This document shows positions 1-9,290 of a DNA stretch of 49,722 nt, in pieces (the first letter of the stretch is position 1; the number at the start of each line of letters is the position of its first letter). The notes beneath the pieces are model-generated. The model had not been told where the DNA came from, made no database searches, and saw nothing but the letters and a program-made list of their open reading frames with translations. Source of the DNA: Acidobacteriota bacterium. GTDB taxonomy: Bacteria; Acidobacteriota; Terriglobia; Bryobacterales; Bryobacteraceae. The position numbers and the translations under genes were made by a program. The stretch covers positions 1 through 49,722 of the forward strand of contig JAJYCN010000004.1 of the NCBI GenBank assembly GCA_021778335.1, written 5' to 3'.

Positions 1-1344
1 CTCCTGGCCTCGGCGGCCCTCGGCGAGAACGGTGAGACACGCGTTCTGGTCCTTGCGCAGAGGCAGGAGATTGCCGTCGTTCTTCACGAGTGTCACCGCC
101 TTTTCGGCCACCTTCAGCGCGCGGTCGTCGTCTTCGGGCGCGTTGAGTACGTCGGCGATGTGGTCAAGGTTCACGGTGCGCGACCGCGCCAGGCCAACGC
201 GCGCTTTCGCTTCGAGGATCCGCAGGACGCTTGCATCGAGGCGCTTGCGCGAGATGCGCCCGCTCTTCACCGCCGCCACGACGCCGCGGATCGCCTCTTC
301 GGGGGACTTCGGCATGAGCAGCACGTCCGCGCCGGCTTCGAGCGCGCGCACCGCCGCTTCGCCCTGGCTGTAGAGATTGGCGATGCCCTGCATGTCGAGA
401 GCGTCGGTGACGACGATGCCTTTGAATTTCAGATCGTCGCGCAGCAGGCCGGTGAGCACGGCGGAGGAGACGGTGGAGGGAATGTTTTGCGTTTCGATCG
501 CCGGGACGGCCATGTGCGCGGTCATGATGGCGTCGGCGCCGGCGGCGATGGCGGCGCGGAACGGAGGCAGGTCGATGGTTTCCAGTTGCTCGCGGGTTTC
601 GTCGTTGCGGGCGAGGTCCATGTGGCTGTCCTCGCTCGTGTTGCCGTGGCCGGGGAAGTGCTTCGCGGCGATGAGCACGGGGTTATGCGGGTCCGAGTGC
701 GCGCCTTCGATGAACGCGGTGACGAAGCGGCTGACCTGATCGGGGTTCTCGCCGTAGGAGCGGATATTGATGATGGGGTTGAGAGGGTTGCTGTTGACGT
801 CGGCGACGGGGGCGAAGATCCATTGGATGCCGAGGGCGCGGGCGTCGCGCGCGGTGGCGGCGCCTTCTTCGCGCGCGGCTTCGATGTCGCCCGAAGCGGC
901 GAAGGCCATGTTCTGCGGCCACGGCGTGGCGGATTTCACGCGCATCGCCGCGCCGTGCTCGAAGTCGGCGCCGGCCAGCAGCGGGATGCGCGCGAGTTTC
1001 TGCAGGCGGTTCAGGAACGCGGCCATGGCGTAGGGTTCGGCGTTTTCCACCAGGCCGTGGCGCACGTGGCCGAGGACGATTACGCCGCCGACGTGGAGAT
1101 CGCGCACTTCATGGACGTATTTGCGGTAGACGCGCGAGCGGGTATTGACAGCCTCGCCGTAGCAAGGCACGATGACAAGCTGCGCGGCGCGGTCCTGCAA
1201 GGTGAGCGAGCGCAGCCAGCGCTGGGCCACGGCGGATCGCGCCGCGGGGCGCTTCGGAGCAGGTTTCCTGGCCGGCGGCGCCGCGAGCGTGAGAGAGAAA
1301 AGAGAAAAACTGAGCAGAGCGCCAGCGCGCCGGAGAGCCAACAT
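1..1344 (-). CDS. Glycoside hydrolase family 3 protein (NagZ-like beta-N-acetylhexosaminidase), partial, C-terminus beyond window start
   Basis: Reverse-strand reading from ATG at 1344: MLALRRAGALLSFSLFSLTLAAPPARKPAPKRP...LVIVPCYGEAVNTRSRVYRKYVHEVRDLHVGGVIVLG...AAKHFPGHGNTSEDSHMDLARNDE...AIMTAHMAVPAIETQNIPSTVSSAVLTGLLRDDLKFKGIVVTDALDMQGI. The KHFPGHG and TDALDM motifs are GH3/NagZ hallmarks. Not in the ORF track because no stop lies in the window. Confidence 0.9.
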   Translation of the reverse strand, partial: MLALRRAGALLSFSLFSLTLAAPPARKPAPKRPAARSAVAQRWLRSLTLQDRAAQLVIVPCYGEAVNTRSRVYRKYVHEVRDLHVGGVIVLGHVRHGLVENAEPYAMAAFLNRLQKLARIPLLAGADFEHGAAMRVKSATPWPQNMAFAASGDIEAAREEGAATARDARALGIQWIFAPVADVNSNPLNPIINIRSYGENPDQVSRFVTAFIEGAHSDPHNPVLIAAKHFPGHGNTSEDSHMDLARNDETREQLETIDLPPFRAAIAAGADAIMTAHMAVPAIETQNIPSTVSSAVLTGLLRDDLKFKGIVVTDALDMQGIANLYSQGEAAVRALEAGADVLLMPKSPEEAIRGVVAAVKSGRISRKRLDASVLRILEAKARVGLARSRTVNLDHIADVLNAPEDDDRALKVAEKAVTLVKNDGNLLPLRKDQNACLTVLAEGRRGQE

Positions 1345-1384
1345 CAGTCACTACTATAGCCGCCGCGGGTTCGTCAGCACTCAA

Positions 1385-1437
1385 CATCGCGCACAACGGA
1401 GCGGCGGGGCTTTCGCCGCTCGCCGCCCTGTGCGGTC
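1385..1437. repeat. Palindromic dispersed repeat, copy 1 (CATCGCGCACAACGGAGCGGCGGGGCTTTCGCCGCTCGCCGCCCTGTGCGGTC)
   Basis: Near-identical to 1445-1497 (60-bp period) and similar to 46912-46962; arms CGCACA...TGTGCG and GCGGCG...CGCCGC. Confidence 0.9.
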
Positions 1438-1444
1438 TTTTTTC

Positions 1445-1497
1445 CATCGCGCACAACGGAGCGGCGCGGCTTTCGCCGCTCGCCGCCCTGTGCGGTC
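1445..1497. repeat. Palindromic dispersed repeat, copy 2
   Basis: Differs from copy 1 at about one base; its end overlaps the stop codon (tca 1496-1498) of the minus-strand GT2 gene. Confidence 0.9.
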
Positions 1498-2422
1498 AGA
1501 GCGCCACGGACTGGAACCCGTCGACTTTCTGGCCGGAGACGATCGCGAAGAACAGTTTCAGGTTGTAGCCCGAGTCGCGGAGGGTGAGCGCGGCGCCCAG
1601 GCACGCGCCGGCGGCGCGGAGGCGGTAGGCGATTCCGGCGAAGAAGCCACTGCGCTTGGCGGCGAAGGTGGCGACGCCGGAAAGAAAATCCGCCGAGATG
1701 ATGGCGCGGACCGCGGGCGGAGCGACGATCTGGGGCCGCTGATGCAGAACGACGCGAACTTCGGGCAGGTAGACGATCTTCTTGGCGGCGCGGCGGATCT
1801 GGAAACTCAGCTCCGCGTCGGCGAGCGAGTCGCCGTAGCGCTCGTCGAAAAAGTTGATGCCGCGCACGAAATACTTGCGGACCATGAGCGCCTCGAACGG
1901 GGTCCAGGCCAGCGTTCCTTCGGCTTCGGGCAGAGCCAGCGTGGGGATCTCGATGCCGTTTTTCCAGGTCTGGTAAAGCAGCGAGGTGGTGGGCAGAGGG
2001 TAGCTGCGCGTGGCGGATTCGCCGGCGGGCGTGGTGATGTGCGGGCTCACGGCGGCGGCGGAGTCGTCGGATTCCAGCCGCGCGGCCAGGCGCGCAATGG
2101 CGCCGGGCTGCACTTCGGCGAGCGGAGAAAGCAGCAGCAGCAGTTCGCCGGCGGCGGTGCGCACGCCGATGTTCCACGCCTTGGTGCGGCCGAAGTTGCG
2201 CGGCATGCGGAGGAAGGTGGCGGCGGGAAACTCGGAATCCAGTTCGGCGCTGCCGTCGTGCGAGCCGCGGTCGACGACAAGAATTTCAAGCGTTTCGCGA
2301 TTTGCCGAGGCTTCGAGCGCCTTCAGACAGCGCCGCAACTCGTCCTTCTGATTGAGGACGGTGACAAGCGCGGTGATGCGCGGCGTAAGCGGGGCGGCGG
2401 ATTCGTCCATGCGAACTCTCAA
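1496..2422 (-). CDS. Glycosyltransferase family 2 protein
   Basis: ITALVTVLNQKDELRRCLKALEASANRETLEILVVDRGSHDGSAELDSEF...FLRMPRNFGRTKAWNIGVRTAAGELLLLLSP: GT-A fold GT2 pattern. Confidence 0.85.
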   Translation of the reverse strand: MRVRMDESAAPLTPRITALVTVLNQKDELRRCLKALEASANRETLEILVVDRGSHDGSAELDSEFPAATFLRMPRNFGRTKAWNIGVRTAAGELLLLLSPLAEVQPGAIARLAARLESDDSAAAVSPHITTPAGESATRSYPLPTTSLLYQTWKNGIEIPTLALPEAEGTLAWTPFEALMVRKYFVRGINFFDERYGDSLADAELSFQIRRAAKKIVYLPEVRVVLHQRPQIVAPPAVRAIISADFLSGVATFAAKRSGFFAGIAYRLRAAGACLGAALTLRDSGYNLKLFFAIVSGQKVDGFQSVAL

Positions 2423-2473
2423 GAATAGCGCAGCCGTCCGGCCCGCTCACTTCCGCCAGGGTGCGGCTCGGCT

Positions 2474-4081
2474 ATGCTTGAAAACGTGACGCCCGCGCCG
2501 CCCTTGAGCCGCATGAAGCAGCTTGTTGAAGCGCTGATCGAACTCGAGGACCGTTTGCGGCAGGGAGGCGGCACGAAAAAGATCGACAAACAGCATCGCG
2601 AGGGCAAGCTGACGGCGCGGGAACGGATTGCGCAGTTGGCCGACGTCGGGACGATGTTTCTCGAAACCGGCCTGCTCGTCGCGCACGACCAGTACGAGGG
2701 CCAGGCGCCGGGCGCGGGCGTGGTGACGGGCATCGGCAAGATCGAAGGGCGCATGGCGGTGATCGTCGCCAACGATGCGACGGTGAAGGCGGGCGCGTGG
2801 TGGCCGGAGACGATCCAGAAGATGCTGCGCGCGCAGGAAATTGCGATGCGCAACCGGCTGCCGATCGTGTACCTGGTGGACTCGGCGGGCGTGAACCTGC
2901 CGCTGCAGGATGGAATCTTTCCCGGCCAGTACGGCGCGGCGCGGATTTTCTACTACAACTCGCTGATGCGCCGGCGGCTCAAGGTGCCGCAGTTCGCCGC
3001 GGTGATGGGGCCGTGCATCGCGGGCGGCGCGTATCTGCCCGCGCTGAGCGATGTCATCTTCATGGTGGAGAAGACGAGTTTCATGGGGCTCGGCGGTCCG
3101 AACCTTGTGAAGGGCGCGGTGGGCCAGAGCGTGGATGCCGAGACGCTGGGCGGGGCGCAGCTACACACCGCCACCAGCGGCGTGGCGCATTTCAAGGCCG
3201 CCGATGACGCCTCGTGCTTAAAACTGATCCGGCAGCAGTTTCGCGAGCTGGCGGAAGCGCCGCCGTCGCCCAAAGGGACGCCGCCCGCGCTTTCGGCCGA
3301 AGGGCTGTACGACCTGATGCCGGCGGATCATCGCCTGCCTTATCCGGTGGAAGAAGTGATCCGGCGCATCTTCGACCGCGAGGGGTATCTCGAATTTCAG
3401 CCCGAGCACGCGCCGGAGTTGCTGTGCGCGCACGCGCGGTTGGCGGGGTATCCGGTGGCGCTGCTGGCGAACCGGCGCGGGTTCTTGAAGACCACGGAAG
3501 GGCCGAGGATCGGCGGGATCGTCTACACCGAGTCGGCGCGGAAGGCGGCGTATTTCGTCGAGAACGCCGAGCGGCGCGGCGCTCCCCTCATTTATCTACA
3601 GGACGTTTCGGGGTTCATGGTCGGCGTCGAGGCCGAGAGCGGAGGCATCATTCGCGCCGGCGCGGAGATGGTGGAGTCGATGGCGTGCGCGACCGTGCCA
3701 AAGATCGTGCTGACGCTGAATCACGCAAGCGGCGCGGGTTACTACGCGATGTCGGGGCAGGGGTTCGATCCGAATTTCACCTTCGGCTGGCCGACGGCGC
3801 GGATCGGCGTGATGGAAGGCGACTCGGCGGTGCAGGCGATTCACGGCCCGGAACTCGACAAGCTGCGCACGGCGGGCGAGGCTGTGCCGCCGGCGCTCGA
3901 AGAGCGGATCGCGGAGACGCGCGCGGCGTACGAGCGTTGGCTCGATGCGTTTCACGCGGCGTCCCGCGGCCACGTGGACGCGCTGATCGATCCTTTGGAG
4001 ACGCGCCGCGTGCTGGCGTTTGCGCTTGAAGCCGCGCTGGTTTCGCGCCACCGTGAGAACCTGATTCTGGAAACCTTATGA
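2474..4081 (+). CDS. Acyl-CoA carboxylase beta subunit (carboxyltransferase; methylcrotonyl/propionyl/geranyl-CoA carboxylase type)
   Basis: [31 protein letters not shown]...[70 protein letters not shown]...[37 protein letters not shown]. Confidence 0.92.
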   Translation: MLENVTPAPPLSRMKQLVEALIELEDRLRQGGGTKKIDKQHREGKLTARERIAQLADVGTMFLETGLLVAHDQYEGQAPGAGVVTGIGKIEGRMAVIVANDATVKAGAWWPETIQKMLRAQEIAMRNRLPIVYLVDSAGVNLPLQDGIFPGQYGAARIFYYNSLMRRRLKVPQFAAVMGPCIAGGAYLPALSDVIFMVEKTSFMGLGGPNLVKGAVGQSVDAETLGGAQLHTATSGVAHFKAADDASCLKLIRQQFRELAEAPPSPKGTPPALSAEGLYDLMPADHRLPYPVEEVIRRIFDREGYLEFQPEHAPELLCAHARLAGYPVALLANRRGFLKTTEGPRIGGIVYTESARKAAYFVENAERRGAPLIYLQDVSGFMVGVEAESGGIIRAGAEMVESMACATVPKIVLTLNHASGAGYYAMSGQGFDPNFTFGWPTARIGVMEGDSAVQAIHGPELDKLRTAGEAVPPALEERIAETRAAYERWLDAFHAASRGHVDALIDPLETRRVLAFALEAALVSRHRENLILETL

Positions 4082-5412
4082 TTCGCATCGCCAACGGCCA
4101 GGGCTTTTGGGGCGACTGGCTGGAAGCACCGGTACGGCTGGTTGAGCAGGGCCCGCTCGACTATCTTGCGCTCGACTATCTGGCGGAGATCACGATGTCG
4201 ATCCTGCAGAAGCAGAAGGAGGCCGACGCGAAGCTGGGCTACGCGCGCGACTTTCCGCCGTTGATCGGGCGGATCGCAGCGAGGCTGAAAGAGCGCGGCG
4301 TGCGCGTGATCGCCAACGCGGGCGGCGTGAATCCGCCGGCGTGCGCGCGCCAGGTGCGGAGCCTGGCGCCGCAACTCAAGGTGGCCGTGGTCACCGGCGA
4401 CGATATTTTTCCGCAGTTGGATGAGCTGCTCGCGCAGGGGCACGAGTTGCGGAACATGGAGACCGGCGAGCCGTTGTCGGCGATCCAGGGGAAGATTCTG
4501 AGCGCGAATGCATACCTGGGCGCGGCGCCGCTGGTGGAGGCGTTGGCGACGGGGGCCGATGTGGTGATTGCGGGCCGCTCGACGGATACGGCGCTGACGC
4601 TGGCGCCGATGGTGCATCGTTTCTCCTGGGCCTGGGACGAATGGAACCGGCTGGCGGCGGGCGTGATCGCCGGGCACATCATCGAGTGCGGCGCGCAGTC
4701 CACCGGCGGGAACTGCATCGCGGACTGGCAGACGATTCCGGATTTCGCCGACATCGGCTATCCGATCGTGGAGGCCGAGCCGGACGGGACGTTCGTGGTG
4801 ACCAAGCATCGCGGCACGGGCGGGCGGGTGTCGCTCGAAACCGTGAAGGAGCAGCTTCTCTACGAACTGGGCGATCCGAAGAACTACATCACGCCGGACT
4901 GCGTGGCGGATTTCACCTCGATCCGGCTCTCCGGGGATGGCGAGAACCGAGTGCGCGTGACGGCCATTCAGGGCCGGCCGCGGACGCCGATGCTGAAGGT
5001 TTCGATCGCGTACCTGCATGGCTGGAAGGCGGTCGGGACGCTGGTCTACAGCGCGCCGCAGGCGGTGGAGAAGGCGGAGGCGGCGGGGCGGATCGTGCGG
5101 GAGCGGCTCGATCAGTTGGGGCTGAAGTTTGACGAAGTGCATACGGAACTTTTCGGCTACAACGCCTGTCACGGCCCGGCGGCGCCGGTGAATCCGAATC
5201 CGCCGGAAGTGATGCTGCGCATCGGTGTGCGCGGGCAGGAGCGCGCGGCGGTGGACCGGTTCACGCGCGAGTTGATTCCGCTGGTGCTGAGCGGCCCGCC
5301 GACGGCGACGGGGTTTGGCGAGGGGAAACCGAGCGTGCGGGAGGTTGTCGCCTACTGGCCGGCGCTGATTCCGAGAGAGGTGATCCGCACAAACGTCGAG
5401 GTGATCGAATGA
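4078..5412 (+). CDS. Acyclic terpene utilisation AtuA family protein (DUF1446)
   Basis: [59 protein letters not shown]...[14 protein letters not shown]...[22 protein letters not shown]; overlaps upstream stop (ATGA). Confidence 0.88.
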   Translation: MIRIANGQGFWGDWLEAPVRLVEQGPLDYLALDYLAEITMSILQKQKEADAKLGYARDFPPLIGRIAARLKERGVRVIANAGGVNPPACARQVRSLAPQLKVAVVTGDDIFPQLDELLAQGHELRNMETGEPLSAIQGKILSANAYLGAAPLVEALATGADVVIAGRSTDTALTLAPMVHRFSWAWDEWNRLAAGVIAGHIIECGAQSTGGNCIADWQTIPDFADIGYPIVEAEPDGTFVVTKHRGTGGRVSLETVKEQLLYELGDPKNYITPDCVADFTSIRLSGDGENRVRVTAIQGRPRTPMLKVSIAYLHGWKAVGTLVYSAPQAVEKAEAAGRIVRERLDQLGLKFDEVHTELFGYNACHGPAAPVNPNPPEVMLRIGVRGQERAAVDRFTRELIPLVLSGPPTATGFGEGKPSVREVVAYWPALIPREVIRTNVEVIE

Positions 5413-5738
5413 AGGTCCCGCTTTCGCGCATCGCGCATGCCCGCTCGGGCGACAAGGGCGACACGTCGAATGTTGGGGTGATCGCGTACGAGGAGCGGCA
5501 CTACCGGATTCTGGTCCGCGAAGTGACGCCGGAGCGGGTGAAGGCGCACTTCGGTGACCTGGTGAACGGCGAGGTGGAGCGGTTCGAGTTGCCGAACCTT
5601 GGCGCGCTGAATTTCCTGCTGCATGAAGCGCTGGGCGGAGGAGGGACGCTGAGCCTACGGATCGACGCGCAGGGTAAGACGCTTGGCGCCGGGCTGTTGT
5701 CGCTCGAAGTGGAAGCCTCCGAGCAGGAGCTGGCCTGA
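5409..5738 (+). CDS. AtuA-related small protein (AtuA-like ferredoxin-fold domain)
   Basis: [93 protein letters not shown]; the [11 protein letters not shown] motif is typical; 4-bp overlap with AtuA. Confidence 0.88.
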   Translation: MKVPLSRIAHARSGDKGDTSNVGVIAYEERHYRILVREVTPERVKAHFGDLVNGEVERFELPNLGALNFLLHEALGGGGTLSLRIDAQGKTLGAGLLSLEVEASEQELA

Positions 5739-5744
5739 CCGCTT

Positions 5745-6416
5745 GTGGCGTTGAACCGCGGTGTAACGAATCGGGTGAATTGGGTGCTGGACAACTGCCC
5801 GCCGCCGATAGTGCGGGATGCGCCGGTGTTCATGCGTCCACTGATGCCGCTGGTGCTTGGGCCGCTGTACGCCGACTACGTACGGTTCTAAGGAGCAGGC
5901 GGCGGGGATGAGCGCGGCCGAGTACCGCGCGGTGTACCGGCGGCTGCATGAAACCTTTCTGCCGCGCGAGACGGATTTGAGCGCCGGATGTGTGGCGGCG
6001 ATCCGGCGGTGCTCGATGCGGGATGCGGGCGCGGGTACTTGAGCCGTTTGCTTGCGGCGGACGGGTTGTCGGTGACGGCGACCGACATCGCGCCTGCGGC
6101 GGGGGCTGGGAAGTATTTTGCGGTAGCGGCCGATATTGAAGGCCTGCCCTGTGCAACGCGGGCGTTCGATACGGTGATTTCGACGCACACGCTCGAGCAC
6201 ATGCTGAACGCCGAAGGGGCGCTGGCCGAGTTGCGGCGCGTGGCGCGGCGGCGGCTGATCCTGGTGGTTCCGCGGCAGCGGCCGTACCGGTTCACGTTTG
6301 ACCTGCATCTCAATTAGTTCCCGTACGCCAGGAGCCTGCGCAATTTCCTTGGGAACCCGAAGGCGCGGATCGAAGTGATTGATAATGACCTGTTCGCCGT
6401 GGAGAATTTGGGCTAG
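5745..6416 (+). pseudogene. Decayed class I SAM-dependent methyltransferase
   Basis: Frame-corrected reading: VALNRGVTNRVNWVLDNCPPPIVRDAPVFMRPLMPLVLGPLYADYVRF / KEQAAGMSAAEYRAVYRRLHETFLPRETDLSA / MCGGDPAVLDAGCGRGYLSRLLAADGLSVTATDIAP...FDTVISTHTLEHMLNAEGALAELRRVARRRLILVVPRQRPYRFTFDLHLN(amber)FPYARSLRNFLGNPKARIEVIDNDLFAVENLG*. Two compensating frame changes (about 5887 and 5985) and an in-frame TAG at 6315-6317. Confidence 0.82.
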
Positions 6417-6904
6417 AAGCCTTTCAAGTTCCCAGAGACAGGCACGCCGGAATAGTGGACGTGGACGATCCGCCACTGGCCGTTTTCCTTGCGGTAAACC
6501 TGTGTTTCGCGGCCCTGGGAGTGGAACGGGCCGCCGTCTTTTCTCGCGGTGGCGAAGAAGTCCCATTCGAACTCCGACCAGGCGGCGTCGCCGTAGACGT
6601 GGATGGCGATGTCGTGGGGTGTGAGTTTCCGTTTGGAGAAGGTGGCGCCCATGAGGTTCCGGTAGACGTCGGCCTCGATCTGGGCGAGCCCGTGCTCCTC
6701 GCCGCGGGGGTGGATGAACGTCACTTCCGGCGCGTTGGACCAGATCTGTTCCGCCAGGGTTGTGTCGGCGAGATCAATCGATTTGACGTAGCTGGCGATC
6801 AACAGCCGGATGTCCTCCCTGTCGAAGTCCGCGGCATGGCCAAGAAGGGCGAGGCCCAGCGAGAGAGCGGCGATCGCGCCACAGCGGCTCAGGGCGGAGT
6901 TCAT
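6413..6904 (-). CDS. Secreted SnoaL/NTF2-like (DUF4440-type) protein
   Basis: MNSALSRCGAIAALSLGLALLGHAADFDREDIRLLIASYVKSIDLADTTLAEQIWSNAPEVTFIHPRGEEHGLAQIE...ETQVYRKENGQWRIVHVHYSGVPV; signal peptide plus NTF2-like pattern. ORF track start at 7228 is an over-extension. Confidence 0.75.
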   Translation of the reverse strand: MNSALSRCGAIAALSLGLALLGHAADFDREDIRLLIASYVKSIDLADTTLAEQIWSNAPEVTFIHPRGEEHGLAQIEADVYRNLMGATFSKRKLTPHDIAIHVYGDAAWSEFEWDFFATARKDGGPFHSQGRETQVYRKENGQWRIVHVHYSGVPVSGNLKGF

Positions 6905-6927
6905 ATTTCGTTTCCTACCCATCGATC

Positions 6928-8109
6928 CTACTTCACCCGCCATGGGCTGACATTGCGCCAGGACGCTAATTCGGAATCCGCCCAGGCGAGGGTTTTGGTG
7001 TTGTGGCAGTCCAGGCAGGGGTTCGGGATGCCGTAGTCGCGGGTCATCGAAGGCGTCACAAAGCGGAAGGTATGGCTGCGGATACTGACTTGCGCGATCT
7101 CGGGGGCGATGCGCGGCATGTGGCAGTTGACGCAGAGACTGCCTGACGATCCGGCGCGGTGGTGGGTATGTGTTTCCAACGTTCCGCGGGGGCCGTTCGG
7201 CGACTGCGGACCGTGGCATTCCAGGCACAGCGCGTTGCCGGGCTTGAGCGTGTCGGCGGGGTTCGCCGTGCCGTGGACGTCGTGGCAGGAAAAGCAGGTC
7301 ACGCCGCGGCGGTACATGAGGCTTTGCACAAAGTCGTTGCCCTGCATGCGATTCTTATGGGCTTCGCCATCGGGATAGTGGGTGAAGGTGGTCTGGCCGA
7401 GTTTGTGATCTTCGAGGTCCCAGACATTGGAGAGGCGGGCGCCCGGGGTGAACCCGACGGCCCAATCGTAATAGAGATTCTTGATGGGATTTGCTTTCGG
7501 GCGGCCCTGCGAGTGGCACTGGATGCAGACATCGTTGGCGGCGGCGAAGTCGAGATGAGCGGGGTTGACGATGTTGGCGGGGGAGGGTTGGCGGACGTGG
7601 TCGCTGCCCGGGCCGTGACAGCGTTCGCAGCCGACGTTCCACTCCGTGACCTGGCTGGTGGCGATGTTGAAATTCACCGAGTGGCAGCCGTCGCAGAGCG
7701 GGCCGGTGGGGCGGTCCTTGTTGTCTTCGGGGTAGAAAGCGTACCACCAGTCGTTGTCTTTGCCGACGTGATATGGCCGCCAGACGCGATTCTGGATGTC
7801 CCACTGGGCCGGAAGGACGTAGTACGTGTCGCCGCGGCGGGCGAAGTACCGCTGCTTCCACTTACTGCCATATACGAAGGCGACGTCGGAGATCCGGAAA
7901 GTGACGAGCGGGTTGGGTTTGGAAAAATCCCCCAAGACCGCTTCCGGGTGAAGGCGCGGATCGACCACGACGTTCGCCATGCGCGTGTGGCGCCAGCGCT
8001 CGTAGATGGCGGCGTGGCAGGGTTTGCAGGCTTGGGAACCGGTGAATGCCGCGGCGGAAGCGAGCGCCGGCACGATTCCGGCCGCGAACAGGAGCGCAGC
8101 GGTCTTCAT
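6928..8109 (-). CDS. Octaheme c-type cytochrome (cytochrome c554/multiheme family), secreted
   Basis: Eight CxxCH motifs counted: CKPCH, CDGCH, CERCH, CIQCH, CFSCH, CLECH, CVNCH, CLDCH; N-terminal signal peptide. Confidence 0.92.
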   Translation of the reverse strand: MKTAALLFAAGIVPALASAAAFTGSQACKPCHAAIYERWRHTRMANVVVDPRLHPEAVLGDFSKPNPLVTFRISDVAFVYGSKWKQRYFARRGDTYYVLPAQWDIQNRVWRPYHVGKDNDWWYAFYPEDNKDRPTGPLCDGCHSVNFNIATSQVTEWNVGCERCHGPGSDHVRQPSPANIVNPAHLDFAAANDVCIQCHSQGRPKANPIKNLYYDWAVGFTPGARLSNVWDLEDHKLGQTTFTHYPDGEAHKNRMQGNDFVQSLMYRRGVTCFSCHDVHGTANPADTLKPGNALCLECHGPQSPNGPRGTLETHTHHRAGSSGSLCVNCHMPRIAPEIAQVSIRSHTFRFVTPSMTRDYGIPNPCLDCHNTKTLAWADSELASWRNVSPWRVK

Positions 8110-9218
8110 GGGAGTTTCTCCAGGAGACGGTCGATTCCGTCGGTTGGGATGTAGAAGTGCGGGGAAACGCGGAGCCAGCCGCGGCGGTTGGCGACGGCGA
8201 TGCCTTGTTTGTGAAGACGGGCGGCGAGCATACTGGTGTCGACGCCGGGCTTGCGGAAACTGACGATGCCGGAGCCGGTTTCGGGGGTTCGCGGGGTCAT
8301 GAGTTCGTAGCCGCGATCAAGGGCGCCGGCCGCGACGCGGCCGGCCAGGCTTTCTACGCGCGGGGTGATGTTACCAATCCCGAAGTCTAGCAGGAAGCCG
8401 AAGGCGGCATCGAGGCCGTAGCAGCCGATGGTGTTGAGCGTGCCGCATTCGTAGCGCCCGGCGTCGGGGCGGAGGACGATTTCGCCGGGGTTGTAGGCGT
8501 TGTAGCCGGCGACGTTGGTCCAACCGAACTCGACGGGTTCGATTTCATCGAGCCGGCCGCGGCGGACATACAGGATGCCGCAGCCTTCGGGGCCGAGGAG
8601 CCATTTGTGGCCGTCGGCGGCGAGGGCATCGATGCCGGCGGCTTCGACGTCGAGCGGGAAGGCGCCGAGGCCCTGGATGGCGTCGACGAAGAAGAACACG
8701 CCGCGGCGGCGGCAGATTTCCCCGATGGCGTTGAGATTGGCGCGGAAGCCGCTGATGTATTGGACGAAACTGATGGCGAGCAGGCGGGCGCCGCGGCAAG
8801 CCTCGTCGATCGCGTCGAGCGAGGAGTCCGGGCGAAGCCAGGTGATGGAAACGCCGCGCCCGGCCAAACGCTTCCAGGGATAGGAGTTGGCGGGAAATTC
8901 GTCGAGGAAGCCCACGACGCGGTCGCCTGGGCGCCAGCCGATGCCGAGCGCGACTGTGGCGACGCCTTCACTCGTGTTTTTGACGATGGCGATCTCGTCG
9001 CGATGGGCGTTGATCAACCGGGCGGCGCGAATGCGAAGGCTCTCGTAAGTTTTGAGCCAGGCGGAGTAGTTTTGGGAACCATTTTCCAGGCAATCCCGCG
9101 CGAGCGCCTGCATGGCCCGCGCGGCCGGAGGGCAGAGCGGAGCAACCGAGGCGTGATTCAGATAAACGAAGCGATCGTTGACGGGAAAATTTGGTAGTGA
9201 TGTGTCGTTGAAACCCAT
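8106..9218 (-). CDS. Aminotransferase class V-fold PLP enzyme (isopenicillin-N epimerase/cysteine desulfurase-like)
   Basis: MGFNDTSLPNFPVNDRFVYLNHASVAPLCPPAARAMQAL...FFVDAIQGLGAFPLDVEAAGIDALAADGHKWLLGPEGCGILYVRRG; DGHKWL holds the PLP lysine. Start 9218 is preferred over the longer track ORF (to 9728). Confidence 0.88.
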   Translation of the reverse strand: MGFNDTSLPNFPVNDRFVYLNHASVAPLCPPAARAMQALARDCLENGSQNYSAWLKTYESLRIRAARLINAHRDEIAIVKNTSEGVATVALGIGWRPGDRVVGFLDEFPANSYPWKRLAGRGVSITWLRPDSSLDAIDEACRGARLLAISFVQYISGFRANLNAIGEICRRRGVFFFVDAIQGLGAFPLDVEAAGIDALAADGHKWLLGPEGCGILYVRRGRLDEIEPVEFGWTNVAGYNAYNPGEIVLRPDAGRYECGTLNTIGCYGLDAAFGFLLDFGIGNITPRVESLAGRVAAGALDRGYELMTPRTPETGSGIVSFRKPGVDTSMLAARLHKQGIAVANRRGWLRVSPHFYIPTDGIDRLLEKLP

Positions 9219-9290
9219 TGTCTCGACTATACGTAACACGGATGAGGGACTATACTGAAAGTGGCGGAACCTGCGGTAAGGAGTTTTTCG

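Noticed and set aside
160-1359. Long plus-strand ORF (399 aa)
   Set aside because: Shadow ORF antisense to the clearly coding GH3 gene; Arg/Gly/Ala-rich low-complexity translation typical of high-GC antisense frames.
1385-1497. CRISPR array possibility for the 60-bp-period repeat
   Set aside because: Only two units, no variable spacers, and the third copy is a singleton 45 kb away; structure is a palindromic element.
1374-2177. ORF of 267 aa ending TAQGGERRKPRRSVVRD repeats
   Set aside because: Translation of the palindromic DNA repeat plus an antisense/alternate frame of the GT2 gene; the repeated peptide reflects the DNA repeat, not a protein motif.
3952-5172. 406-aa minus ORF opposite the carboxylase/AtuA genes
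   Set aside because: Antisense shadow of two well-recognised plus-strand genes.
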